Source of the DNA: Spirosoma sp. KCTC 42546
GTDB lineage: Bacteria > Bacteroidota > Bacteroidia > Cytophagales > Spirosomataceae
Assembly (NCBI RefSeq): GCF_006965485.1
Contig: NZ_CP041360.1
Location: forward strand, 4,816,501 to 4,880,500
Length of the DNA: 64,000 nucleotides
Reading direction: 5' to 3'
Positions within the stretch are counted from its first letter, which is position 1. The number at the start of each line of letters is the position of its first letter. The notes beneath the pieces were generated by a model. That model saw only the letters and a list, made by a program, of their open reading frames with translations. It made no database searches and was not told the origin of the DNA. Of the stretch, positions 1 through 7,927 are shown piece after piece. The position numbers were made by a program, and so were the translations under genes.

Positions 1-181
1 CCCAATTATATTCACTGGGAATATGGGTATCCCGAAAATAGGGCGGCTTGCTATATTCGTCGGCCATTTTCAGGAACAGAAGGTAGGTAAGCTGTTCGAG
101 GTAATCACCATAGCCCATGCCGTCGTCGCGGAGGGTATTACAGAAGTTCCAGACTTTCTGGACCAGGGCGTTTGTACTCAT
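1..181 (-). CDS. hsdM: Type I restriction-modification methyltransferase subunit HsdM, N-terminal fragment (cut by window edge)
   Basis: The reverse complement from the ATG at 181 encodes about 60 residues beginning MSTNALVQKVWNFCNTLRDD and continuing through GYGDYLEQLTYLLFLKMADE, the hallmark N-terminus of HsdM DNA methyltransferases. The rest, including the SAM-binding and NPPF motifs, lies beyond the left edge. HsdM methylates the recognition site in complex with HsdS and, with HsdR, forms the restriction complex. The gene begins 21 bp after the stop of the zeta-like gene, so it looks like the last visible member of the minus-strand defence operon. The unusual point is that it is separated from hsdS by four unrelated defence genes. 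Identification is confident, although only the helical N-terminal part is visible. Confidence 0.9.
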   Translation of the reverse strand, partial: MSTNALVQKVWNFCNTLRDDGMGYGDYLEQLTYLLFLKMADEYSKPPYFRDTHIPSEYNW

Positions 182-202
182 TACGTAATAAGGGAAATCA
201 GT

Positions 203-949
203 TTATTCGTTTAATGGGCTGATTTTATCAAGGATATTGGCTGTAAACCACTCCGGAACGTCCTCTGACTGTAGTTCAAGTTCTACTCCACCAGTGACTT
301 CGGCAAGCCAGACCCGTTCGGTTCCCGAGTTATCAAAGATATAGGCCCGGTCGGTTAGCCGAATGGCGTCGAGTAATAAGTCTAATGACCGGTAATACCG
401 TTCGACAATCTTGTCTGGTGGTACGCTATGACCACCGGTCAGGATTCGGTAGCTCACCCGTTCGACATTAATTTGGGGATCGTCGGTGGCAATGTAGTAG
501 AGATAGGTTCTGAAACCGGCATCCTTAGCCCGACGAAACACATCTAGCTTGTCGGAGGAAGACATAACCGTTTCGAAGGTAAACGATTGCCCAGTCTGAA
601 TTAACGCGGTTCGTAACCAGTCGGTCAGAATAGACGCTACATAGGAGTTGATGGACAATTGACTAAAATCAGCTGTATCTTCCTGGATTTGGATCGTCTT
701 AAATTCGGTTGATAGATCAGCTCGAATGGCTAATGGATGCCCTGTAAAAAAGAATTGAAAAGTAGCTGCTTCCGGCGTTGGTAAGGAAAATCGGCTAAAT
801 TTAAAAAAGGGATGCTGACGGAGTTCGCCTTCCAGTTCATCGGGATTCAGGTAATGACCCAGTAAGTCGAGAGAAACTACTTCTTTAATCGTACTTTTTC
901 CGGAACCGTTTGGCCCGGCAAATACCCGCATACGACTTGCTCCCTTCAT
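203..949 (-). CDS. Zeta-toxin-like P-loop kinase/ATPase
   Basis: This 248-residue protein starts with a Walker A motif GPNGSGKS at residues 12-19 right behind the start, followed by a helical region, a FETVMS motif mid-protein and a conserved segment GGHSVPPDKIVERYYRSLDL near residues 175-195. This arrangement matches the zeta-toxin / AAA_33 P-loop family, whose best-known members phosphorylate UDP-N-acetylmuramic acid and so block cell-wall synthesis. That activity is known for the family and is not demonstrated here. The ATG overlaps the stop of the upstream 79-residue gene (ATGA overlap), which suggests translational coupling as in toxin-antitoxin pairs. It lies inside the composite hsdS-mcrBC-hsdM operon. 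An alternative start is Met7. A non-toxin P-loop kinase remains possible. Confidence 0.75.
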   Translation of the reverse strand: MKGASRMRVFAGPNGSGKSTIKEVVSLDLLGHYLNPDELEGELRQHPFFKFSRFSLPTPEAATFQFFFTGHPLAIRADLSTEFKTIQIQEDTADFSQLSINSYVASILTDWLRTALIQTGQSFTFETVMSSSDKLDVFRRAKDAGFRTYLYYIATDDPQINVERVSYRILTGGHSVPPDKIVERYYRSLDLLLDAIRLTDRAYIFDNSGTERVWLAEVTGGVELELQSEDVPEWFTANILDKISPLNE

Positions 950-1185
950 GAAAGACGGAAATGACGGGACGTAACACGCCGAGTCTTTATGGCCCGAAGA
1001 ATGGATTGTTCTTCAACTCCCTCAGGGGTTATCTGAACCCGAACAAGTTCATCGCCAATCACAACAGTAACCGGATGGCCAGAGGCAACAGCCCGCTCAT
1101 AGGCCTGACGGGTAGCCTTTCCAGCCAGTTCAGGGATTTGCTGTTCCCGGCGGTCGATTTCCTGATCAGATAGTTTCATAGTCAA
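946..1185 (-). CDS. Small antitoxin-like protein coupled to the zeta-like gene
   Basis: This 79-residue protein of mixed charge begins MTMKLSDQEIDRREQQIPEL. Its stop codon overlaps the zeta-like start by four bases, and it begins 8 bp after the mcrC stop. No family is recognised from sequence alone. The helical, charged N-terminus and short C-terminal strand region fit a small antitoxin that neutralises the P-loop protein, but this rests only on position and size. The start could be Met3 rather than Met1. An open frame on the opposite strand (961-1173) overlaps it and is rejected in favour of this one, because this gene continues the operon. Confidence 0.6.
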   Translation of the reverse strand: MTMKLSDQEIDRREQQIPELAGKATRQAYERAVASGHPVTVVIGDELVRVQITPEGVEEQSILRAIKTRRVTSRHFRLS

Positions 1186-1193
1186 ATCTACGC

Positions 1194-2552
1194 TTATTTT
1201 GACAAGGAGTCAACCTCGGCTGTTGGCCACGGCAGGAAAGCGTCTCTGAGTTGGGCTACTAGGTTAGATAACATTTCCTGTTTCGTCTCCCCGGTAACGG
1301 TTAGGTCTTCTGCTCGTATGTGAATCGTATTCTCCTTCATTAGTTCAGAGGAAATATGAAACGTTTTAGGCTCGGTCGGCTGCTGCCCAAACGGTAACGG
1401 GTAGAGTAGCAGAACCCGGTTGGTCGTACGGCGGAGGGCGTAACTGACCATCTGGTATAGGTCCGTCTGACTAACTCCGGCCTTTCTGTCCCCCAGCTCA
1501 TACTTCCTGACCTTGTATTTGGTATCGACCACCAAATGACTCCCTAGTTTATCCGTTATCAACAGGTCGTTTCTGATCTGAAAAACCTGCTGATCGGTCA
1601 GCCAGCCGGTAGCCTGGGTACGGATAGTCTCCAATTGGCTTCCGACTTCCGTTTTGACTACGCCCGCAACAAAGTCCTCGTAAACCATATCCATCGGAAC
1701 CAGAAAACAGAAATGTCGCTGTTGGGCGTTCTGCCGATTCAGGTACTGATGGTTCAGGAAGAACCGACACATATCCAGACAGGATTCGTATCCTTGGAAA
1801 AATCGATTTAGCTGAATCGTATCACAGTCCTGTACTGTACAGGGAATTTCGTCCACCTCATCCAGAACAAAGAGTATTCGTTCCAGATCCTGGCGAGTTT
1901 CAACCTGTCGACAGAGTTCGACTAACCGACGGGTCACGTATTTAATAACCTGGTTCAGCTTGTTGTTGAACAGGAAAGGTTCGTGGTCACAGACCAGCTG
2001 ATGCCAATTCCCCCGGCTCAAACTGGTCGTGATATATGCCTGTGTATTTAGCCGCCCCCGAACATAAGACATGGTTTCGGTCAGCTCCTCGTACTGGTGA
2101 TAGGGCTGTGATCCGATCAGTTGGTAGGTAAACTGAGCGAAATACCGAATCAGTGCTTCCGGGAAGTTAGCGACAGGTTCTGATCCCGTTAACAGATCGG
2201 CAAAGGGGAATTTCACCCGATGACCATAGTCAAGCCACCAGCCTAAATGGCGGAAGGCAGTATCGGCCTGTCCACTACTAAATAATTTAGGTAGGATCTG
2301 GATCGTTTGACCTTCGAACTGGATAAAGCCTACATAGTGACCAGCCCTCATCTTTATTTTCCCCTCGCTAAACTCGAATCGTAAAAAAGGCTGACGTGCT
2401 GGGGCAGGTTGCTCCGGGTCTTCTTCATAAAATAGTGTACGGCTTTTCCAGACCGAGTCCAGGTAGTTTTCCAGTTCCTGAATACGATTGATCAAGGAGG
2501 TTGGTACCGATCTGGTATGGTGTTCGATCAGCTCGATAGGTTCATCCCACAT
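1194..2552 (-). CDS. mcrC: McrC-like nuclease subunit of the McrBC modification-dependent restriction system
   Basis: A 452-residue protein with the layout of the McrBC 5-methylcytosine restriction component McrC. It has an N-terminal beta-rich region (to about residue 100, including an LPKL motif), a central helical part, and a C-terminal PD-(D/E)xK nuclease core with IRNDLLITD at about 326-334 and VVDTKYK at 341-347. The putative metal-binding residues are D329 and D343 with K345. In the known system McrC is the DNA-cleaving subunit that joins the McrB GTPase ring. The start lies 2 bp after the mcrB stop, so the two are almost certainly co-transcribed and translationally coupled. The nuclease motif looks intact, so the system is probably active. 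Confidence 0.88.
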   Translation of the reverse strand: MWDEPIELIEHHTRSVPTSLINRIQELENYLDSVWKSRTLFYEEDPEQPAPARQPFLRFEFSEGKIKMRAGHYVGFIQFEGQTIQILPKLFSSGQADTAFRHLGWWLDYGHRVKFPFADLLTGSEPVANFPEALIRYFAQFTYQLIGSQPYHQYEELTETMSYVRGRLNTQAYITTSLSRGNWHQLVCDHEPFLFNNKLNQVIKYVTRRLVELCRQVETRQDLERILFVLDEVDEIPCTVQDCDTIQLNRFFQGYESCLDMCRFFLNHQYLNRQNAQQRHFCFLVPMDMVYEDFVAGVVKTEVGSQLETIRTQATGWLTDQQVFQIRNDLLITDKLGSHLVVDTKYKVRKYELGDRKAGVSQTDLYQMVSYALRRTTNRVLLLYPLPFGQQPTEPKTFHISSELMKENTIHIRAEDLTVTGETKQEMLSNLVAQLRDAFLPWPTAEVDSLSK

Positions 2553-2554
2553 AG

Positions 2555-5248
2555 CTAGCTGACGATCAACTGGTCGGTTATTTCATCCTGTACCGCTTTA
2601 ACGCCCGCTTTGTCCAGAATCCCAATGACAGTTTTGGCATTCCCGTTAAAATACTCCATCAGGAGCGGGATAACACGGTTGTTAAAAACTCCGTTTAGCT
2701 GGTCCTGGGTCTTACCGATAAAATAAGCGTGGCCAATCAGGAAATCGGCGGATTTATGTTGAGCCCGGATAGACCGGTTCAGGTTGTTCAGCATTATTTC
2801 TAAATCGGGTTCCAGCAGGTGGGCTTCGGGCTTTTTATAGATAAACTCAAACCGGCGACGGAGGGCTATATCCAGTAACGCCAGGGACTTATCGGCCGTA
2901 TTCATGGTTCCGATCAGGTACAGATTAGGCGGAACTGAAAATAGCTCGCCCGATGGTAAGGTTACAGTCAGTTCATTATCCCCTCCAAGCCGTTTGTCAT
3001 CTTCCAGTAGGGTAATTAGCTCCCCGAATACCCGAGACATATTGGCCCGGTTGATCTCGTCAATGATCAGAACGTAGTTTTTAAGTTCAATCGGTTCTGA
3101 AGTCGAGTCATAGGAACCCAACTCTTGTATACCTTTTATAATTGCCTCATAATATGGACCTTCCTCGTCAATAGATTTAATACCTCTATACATCTCACCA
3201 AGAGTTATAATAGAAATAAGTTGACGCGTTTTTCTTTCAGGAACTTTTATCCATAGGGCCTTATATTTATCCTGATAATCTGCTATTCGGAATTTTCCCC
3301 CATTACTACTTTTGAGGTCCATTTCATTACCAGCTCTAACAGCTTTTATATACTCATTAAATGCCTTTTCAAACGCCCTTAGGCTGATTTTCGGCCTTGT
3401 TGGTAAGCTGTCTTCGTAGTTAGCTCGGGCCAGTTTAGCCATCTTATAAAAGATACCCTCCCGCTGTTCGAACTGAAGATTCCCCGCTGTTACATCCGGC
3501 TTCAGCCCCATCACGAAATCCTCGTAGGTATAGTTCTGGTGGAAGGTAACGAACTCGATCTGGCCCTCTTTCCGAAGCTGGTCGAACCGGGCTTTAGTAG
3601 TCTTACGGTCGTCTTTCTCCTTACCATCTATAATGTCCACCGCCAGATTTATAGTTTCATAGGTTTTCCCCGTACCTGGAGGGCCATAGAGGATAATGTT
3701 TTTAGGGTATCGAGCATCCATTTTTGGACTGGGCATGATGGCTTCTGGTTGAATAATATTAAGTAGCCCGTGTTTCTCGAAAACCTGTCGGTACTGGGGA
3801 TACGGTTTAACGTACTCCTGGATAATTTGGGGGCCAAATAGGATTGGAGAAAAAGTATCACTTTGAAATAGTCTCTTAATACCTGGAAACTGATTTTCGG
3901 TATATAACCACTCCTTATCTGCAAGCCAGTCTACTGCTCGAAAATGTCTGTTATGGATTGTATCGTCTCGGTATTGATAGGGGCCAGTTATAAGGCCAAT
4001 ACCAACAACTTTGTTCTGCCCCCAGTTGGCAATTATTACATCACCGATGGATGAATCCCTGAACATCATCATGTTCAACGTCTCATTTGGGGTATTATCT
4101 GATTTACCAGTATAATTGTCGAGATCAGCTAACGTATTGTACTGATCAAGAGGGCCGATATCGTAGTTCGATGAATAGATGGCCATGATCCTTTCCTCAA
4201 CATCGTTCCACAAACCAGCTGTTTGACTTCCAGGGGAGTACTTCCAGAACCGTCGGCCCGCTATCGGAATTACTGACCGGGCCAAACGTTCAATAGTCTC
4301 AAACTGCTCCTGGGTGGCGGTAAAATTAGTCCCTTGGTTCCCGCCTTTAAAATCAGCGAAGGCTGGCAATCCCTGAATGTCTGCTTTGGTAACGGGCTGA
4401 TTCCATAGGTTTAGAAGTACCTTTATTTTTACTCGTTGGGCCGATTCACCCGCAAATCCGGTTAACTGGTAAGGCTGTTCGCCAACTTCATCTAAGCCGG
4501 TGTATACTTCCGACACTACTTCGGCTAGGGCATAACACCCAGCTTCCGTGCCTGTTACCCATAAAATGACGTTATCGCCGACTTTAACTTGTTGGGAATG
4601 GGCTGTCACTCGCCATGTTCGAAGGGCATTATCTTCTAGCGACTTCACAATCCGAAATTGGGACGGACTCCCCAGAAAAACCCAGTAGTTTACATCGGCT
4701 ACGGTTTCTGCGACTACTGGCTGGCTGGCAACTTTAATGGACTCCTCCAGTTCTTGTTTAGGAACATGAAATGTGTCGTACGAGCCGGACTCACGAATGA
4801 TGTTTTCAATAATCACTCTATGTTCGTCCAGGAAAGTACTTATATTGACCTTCCAGTCAGGGTCTGTATAGTAGTGTTCGTATCGATAGCCTCTAATTTT
4901 TCGAAACTTATCCGGCCCAATTTGCTGAATTATCTGATCGTATATTTCCCGTTGAGCCATTAAATGTGGGTCATCGAATACAATCATCAGGCGGCAATAG
5001 TTGATTAGGTTGGTAGCCGAATCATAGCCGAGACAGAGCGTAACGCTTCGGGTCTTGTTATTATTACTAACCGGGAGGTATAAGCCGATGGAGATATAAT
5101 GATCGTCTCCTGAAAACAGATAGACGTTTCTGGGTCTGCCAGCTTTGTTTTTCTGCCGGAGCAAATAGGTCAACTCAGCTTCCGGGTGTTCGCTCCGGTA
5201 GGTTTCCAGGAAATCGAAGACTGCCCGGTGGTAATCGGTAATGGCCAT
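2555..5248 (-). CDS. mcrB: McrB-like AAA+ GTPase with three N-terminal recognition-type domains (DUF3578, EVE, PUA-like)
   Basis: This 897-residue protein is much longer than E. coli McrB (about 460 residues). Residues 1-155 match the MrcB_N/DUF3578 type. About 185-320 look like an EVE domain (NYWVFLGSPSQF start). About 330-480 form another PUA/EVE-like segment (FWKYSPG, IGDVIIANWG, VVGIGLITGPYQY). From about 515 to the end is the McrB AAA+ motor: Walker A GPPGTGKT at 522-529, Walker B VLIIDE at 726-731, and the signature MNTADKS at 782-788 followed by ALRRRFEFI. EVE and PUA-like folds read modified bases in known restriction proteins, so recognition of modified DNA is inferred. The gene follows hsdS by 26 bp and is followed by mcrC after 2 bp. 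Codon use in about 3120-3400 is visibly more AT-rich than its surroundings. Confidence 0.9.
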   Translation of the reverse strand: MAITDYHRAVFDFLETYRSEHPEAELTYLLRQKNKAGRPRNVYLFSGDDHYISIGLYLPVSNNNKTRSVTLCLGYDSATNLINYCRLMIVFDDPHLMAQREIYDQIIQQIGPDKFRKIRGYRYEHYYTDPDWKVNISTFLDEHRVIIENIIRESGSYDTFHVPKQELEESIKVASQPVVAETVADVNYWVFLGSPSQFRIVKSLEDNALRTWRVTAHSQQVKVGDNVILWVTGTEAGCYALAEVVSEVYTGLDEVGEQPYQLTGFAGESAQRVKIKVLLNLWNQPVTKADIQGLPAFADFKGGNQGTNFTATQEQFETIERLARSVIPIAGRRFWKYSPGSQTAGLWNDVEERIMAIYSSNYDIGPLDQYNTLADLDNYTGKSDNTPNETLNMMMFRDSSIGDVIIANWGQNKVVGIGLITGPYQYRDDTIHNRHFRAVDWLADKEWLYTENQFPGIKRLFQSDTFSPILFGPQIIQEYVKPYPQYRQVFEKHGLLNIIQPEAIMPSPKMDARYPKNIILYGPPGTGKTYETINLAVDIIDGKEKDDRKTTKARFDQLRKEGQIEFVTFHQNYTYEDFVMGLKPDVTAGNLQFEQREGIFYKMAKLARANYEDSLPTRPKISLRAFEKAFNEYIKAVRAGNEMDLKSSNGGKFRIADYQDKYKALWIKVPERKTRQLISIITLGEMYRGIKSIDEEGPYYEAIIKGIQELGSYDSTSEPIELKNYVLIIDEINRANMSRVFGELITLLEDDKRLGGDNELTVTLPSGELFSVPPNLYLIGTMNTADKSLALLDIALRRRFEFIYKKPEAHLLEPDLEIMLNNLNRSIRAQHKSADFLIGHAYFIGKTQDQLNGVFNNRVIPLLMEYFNGNAKTVIGILDKAGVKAVQDEITDQLIVS

Positions 5249-5274
5249 TAACGTGATGTGGATTTAGGACTCGA

Positions 5275-6621
5275 TTAAAACAAACTCAGCTGATCGCCTG
5301 ACGATCCGGCGTTCCGGCCCTCATAGACCGGAAATAGCTCCGGAATGGCTTCCAACTCCTCTAACTTTAGTTTATCAACAGACGTAGTAATCAGCTTACC
5401 TTCAAAGGCCTGTTTCAGGATACTCTGTCGTAGATTCTCAGCCCGAACCAGTTCCTGACGGATCGTGGCTTCCATCGCATCAGCCTCCGATAACCGAGCT
5501 TCGATTTCCGATACGATTTGGGTTTGGGTAGTGAGGCCAGGGAAAGGCATTTCCAGATTCTTAAGTTGGGAAGTATTGATCCTAGGTCGAGTTGCTCCAT
5601 GAACATCAAGGGTTACGGTTTTATGGACTCGTTCGGTACTTAGTGAGTAAACCAAGAATTTACGATTCACCTGGTTTTCATCTGTCCGGATACAGAAACA
5701 ATCAGCTTTGTTAATAGCCTTGTACTTAAGTTGTGGAATAAGAGTAGCTCTGACATTCTCTCCGACGAAAGACGAAAAGACAATATCTCCATCGAAGATC
5801 TCATGTTTCTCAAGAGACGTAAATTTATCTTCCGAAATGAAAGTTTCTTTCTCACCAATGAACTCCATTCGGCCAACATTTTCTAGGCGAATAACCTGAT
5901 AACCTGGTTGAGGAATATAGTCACTTGTTTTAAGGTTTGAACCAAACGGCCCGTCAAAGACTCGTTTTACTACATCTCCTAGCTTCACCCGTTCCCAATC
6001 CGGGTTATTCAGGTAATGATGGAGAACCGCCTGACGATACGTTTTCAGTCGGGCGAGGGCCGTTTTTAGCTCCTGTACTCCGGCATCCAATTCGGAAAAT
6101 AACTCCTCGATCTTAGCTACAATCTGATGCTGGACGGGGAGAGGGGGGAGAAATATCTCGACTCCTTTGACATCCTGTTGATTAATACTAGCTTGGTTCA
6201 CTGCCTGTTTGGCATTTTTCCGTATCTCCTTTAAGCCTGATGGACTTGTTAGAAAGTGAACTACATATTGGGTATGGGCAATCTGTGAATCTAGGGCAAA
6301 CCGCATGATATTACTTTCAAATACGGTTTCTTCTGTTAAACCTTTTATGTTGGCACATTTCCCTATATGGGTCATGCTATTTACCCGGTTAACCAGTATG
6401 TCTCCTTGATTAAGTTTGTATAAGGCTAATTCCTCTGGTTCAATTTGAACTCGACGGAACGATTCTTGTGGATTTAATATGCCATCATAAAAATTATCAA
6501 TCCTAACGATTCGGTTTCCTGAGCCGTAAAAAGTTTGGGATTTATATAATCCATTTTGTGGCCCTGACATTATCACTTCCCCCAACTTCTTCCTAACCCA
6601 ACCTTCCGGCAACTGTGACAT
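5275..6621 (-). CDS. hsdS: Type I restriction-modification specificity subunit HsdS
   Basis: From Met at 6621 (start MSQLPEGWVRKKLGEV, the typical HsdS beginning) this is a 448-residue protein; the frame stays open to 6693, but that extension does not resemble HsdS. Two target-recognition domains (about 1-155 and 205-355) are each followed by a conserved helical spacer: FLPPLPVQHQIVAKIEELF... and MPFPGLTTQTQIVSEIEARL.... This is the classic two-half HsdS architecture for a bipartite recognition site. Each TRD carries its own GEV/GDV entry motif. The gene heads the operon hsdS-mcrB-mcrC-antitoxin-zeta-hsdM. Local base composition inside the TRDs (about 5600-6560) is more AT-rich than the flanks, as is common for exchangeable TRDs. 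Confidence 0.92.
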   Translation of the reverse strand: MSQLPEGWVRKKLGEVIMSGPQNGLYKSQTFYGSGNRIVRIDNFYDGILNPQESFRRVQIEPEELALYKLNQGDILVNRVNSMTHIGKCANIKGLTEETVFESNIMRFALDSQIAHTQYVVHFLTSPSGLKEIRKNAKQAVNQASINQQDVKGVEIFLPPLPVQHQIVAKIEELFSELDAGVQELKTALARLKTYRQAVLHHYLNNPDWERVKLGDVVKRVFDGPFGSNLKTSDYIPQPGYQVIRLENVGRMEFIGEKETFISEDKFTSLEKHEIFDGDIVFSSFVGENVRATLIPQLKYKAINKADCFCIRTDENQVNRKFLVYSLSTERVHKTVTLDVHGATRPRINTSQLKNLEMPFPGLTTQTQIVSEIEARLSEADAMEATIRQELVRAENLRQSILKQAFEGKLITTSVDKLKLEELEAIPELFPVYEGRNAGSSGDQLSLF

Positions 6622-6793
6622 GATTTTTATTCGGTAATGGATAGGCAAGATACAGAATCGGTGGAGAGTTAACGAGGGACGAGGGCTTACCAAGCCATAG
6701 GAAATTCGGGTAGATTTTCGAAGGCTCTTTCTTTCTAAACTGTAAATCAGATGCTTAGCGAAAACATAGCATGATTATTGTTGTTATATTACG

Positions 6794-6801
6794 TATATTT
6801 G
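6794..6801 (+). promoter_or_regulatory. Putative Bacteroidota -7 element TATATTTG before the Panacea gene
   Basis: TATATTTG fits the Bacteroidota -7 consensus TAnnTTTG and lies 20 bp before the ATG at 6821. No clear -33 TTTG is present at the usual distance, so this is tentative. Confidence 0.35.
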
Positions 6802-6820
6802 TATCCCATTTTCCTGTTAC

Positions 6821-7417
6821 ATGACGAAAAGCCAACCCTATACACAAGCCGATTTGGCCAAACTCGGTAACGTCCTTATTTACCTGGTCGATAGGTTGGG
6901 CCCGATTTCTAAAACCAAGGCCCTCAAACTGATTTACCTAGTACAGGAGGTTTCGGTAAAAACTTACGGCTTACCCTTTTTCAATATGCCTTTTCTGGTA
7001 TGGCGGTTAGGTCCCGTAGCCGAAGACGTTTTCGTTGATCTGTCGGCCGAAGAACCCGTTTTACTAGCAAACTATATTCAGCGTCAGGAAGAAGACTGTA
7101 AGACGTTTATCCATGCCTCCCAACCTTTTTCGGATGACGAGTTTTCGGATAACGAAATGGAAATTCTGGCGCTGGTGGCCAAAACCTATGGTTCACTCTC
7201 CGCCGAACGGCTGGTCGAAGTAATCCACCGTCCCCATTCGCTCTGGTACCAAACGGCCCGAGAGAACGGCGTTTTAGACTACCTCGAACAGGGACGAATG
7301 ACAACGACCAATTTCGAAATTGATTTCGGTCGTTTACTGGACGACATGCCCGAACGAAAACGAATGTACACCGGTCAACTGGACTATCTGGAACAAAGCC
7401 GAGCGTTAAAAGTATAA
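6821..7417 (+). CDS. Panacea/SocA-like (DUF4065) domain protein, probable antitoxin
   Basis: A 198-residue protein whose first 100 residues carry the Panacea (DUF4065, SocA-like) pattern: KLGNVLIYLVDRLGPISKTKALKLIYLVQ, then LPFFNMPFLVWRLGPVAEDVF. The family includes SocA of Caulobacter, a proteolytic adaptor antitoxin, and the panacea antitoxins that pair with many unrelated toxins. Here the stop codon is immediately followed by the GTG start of a 169-residue gene, an ideal antitoxin-toxin arrangement. The pair is transcribed against the surrounding restriction genes. The family call is confident; the antitoxin role follows from family and context. The C-terminal half (about 110-198) is charged and helical and may bind the partner. 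Confidence 0.82.
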   Translation: MTKSQPYTQADLAKLGNVLIYLVDRLGPISKTKALKLIYLVQEVSVKTYGLPFFNMPFLVWRLGPVAEDVFVDLSAEEPVLLANYIQRQEEDCKTFIHASQPFSDDEFSDNEMEILALVAKTYGSLSAERLVEVIHRPHSLWYQTARENGVLDYLEQGRMTTTNFEIDFGRLLDDMPERKRMYTGQLDYLEQSRALKV

Positions 7418-7927
7418 GTGAATCCCTATAGCCCCTGCTCGGGGCTACTTTTTTACTACGTATCCACCGTGTTTATCGAAGGCTCACTGCTGTATTTCGA
7501 CCCGTTTTATTTTAAAAGTGGGAATACAGCCAAACCCAAGTACTTTTTAGTTCTAAAGGTAACAGCCAATCAAACTATTCTGGCATCGCTCCCATCCAGT
7601 CAGGATTACGTTCCGTCTTACCAGCCAATTGCCCACGGCTGTATTGAACTGGCAGAGGCTAATTTTAGCTGTTACGTATTTATAGCCAATCAGCCGGTTC
7701 TGACCGACGGCTGGGCATTTCCTAAAAACACCTTCTTATACGGGCAGCAAATAGACGAGTACCCGATTGAGACGCTTGCTGACATCTATCCAGTGGAAGG
7801 TGTTGACTATCAGATTATCGGACAACTGACTACTGATGAGTTTATCCGGGTCAAACGTTGCTTTACCCAGTCGGCCACGGTCAAACGGAAATACAAACGA
7901 ATATTGGCTGAGGGTCTAGGCGGCTAG
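7418..7927 (+). CDS. Unrecognised 169-residue partner of the Panacea gene, candidate toxin
   Basis: This gene starts with GTG at 7418, directly after the stop of the Panacea gene (zero spacing). The product is rich in aromatics and strands (SLLYFDPFYFKSGNTAKPKY, FLVLKVTANQTILASLPS, then TFLYGQQIDEYPIETLADIY). The pattern of a short strand, DPF..K, then KPKYFLVLK vaguely recalls the start of MazF/PemK-like toxins, but no catalytic motif can be claimed. Function as the toxin is inferred only from pairing. The 3' end overlaps the 3' end of hsdR tail-to-tail by 12 bp (7916-7927), so convergent transcription could affect both. It is not a secreted or membrane protein by inspection. Confidence 0.65.
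   Translation: MNPYSPCSGLLFYYVSTVFIEGSLLYFDPFYFKSGNTAKPKYFLVLKVTANQTILASLPSSQDYVPSYQPIAHGCIELAEANFSCYVFIANQPVLTDGWAFPKNTFLYGQQIDEYPIETLADIYPVEGVDYQIIGQLTTDEFIRVKRCFTQSATVKRKYKRILAEGLGG

Noticed and set aside
961..1173. 70-residue plus-strand open frame
   Set aside because: It is antisense to the antitoxin-like gene that continues the minus-strand operon.
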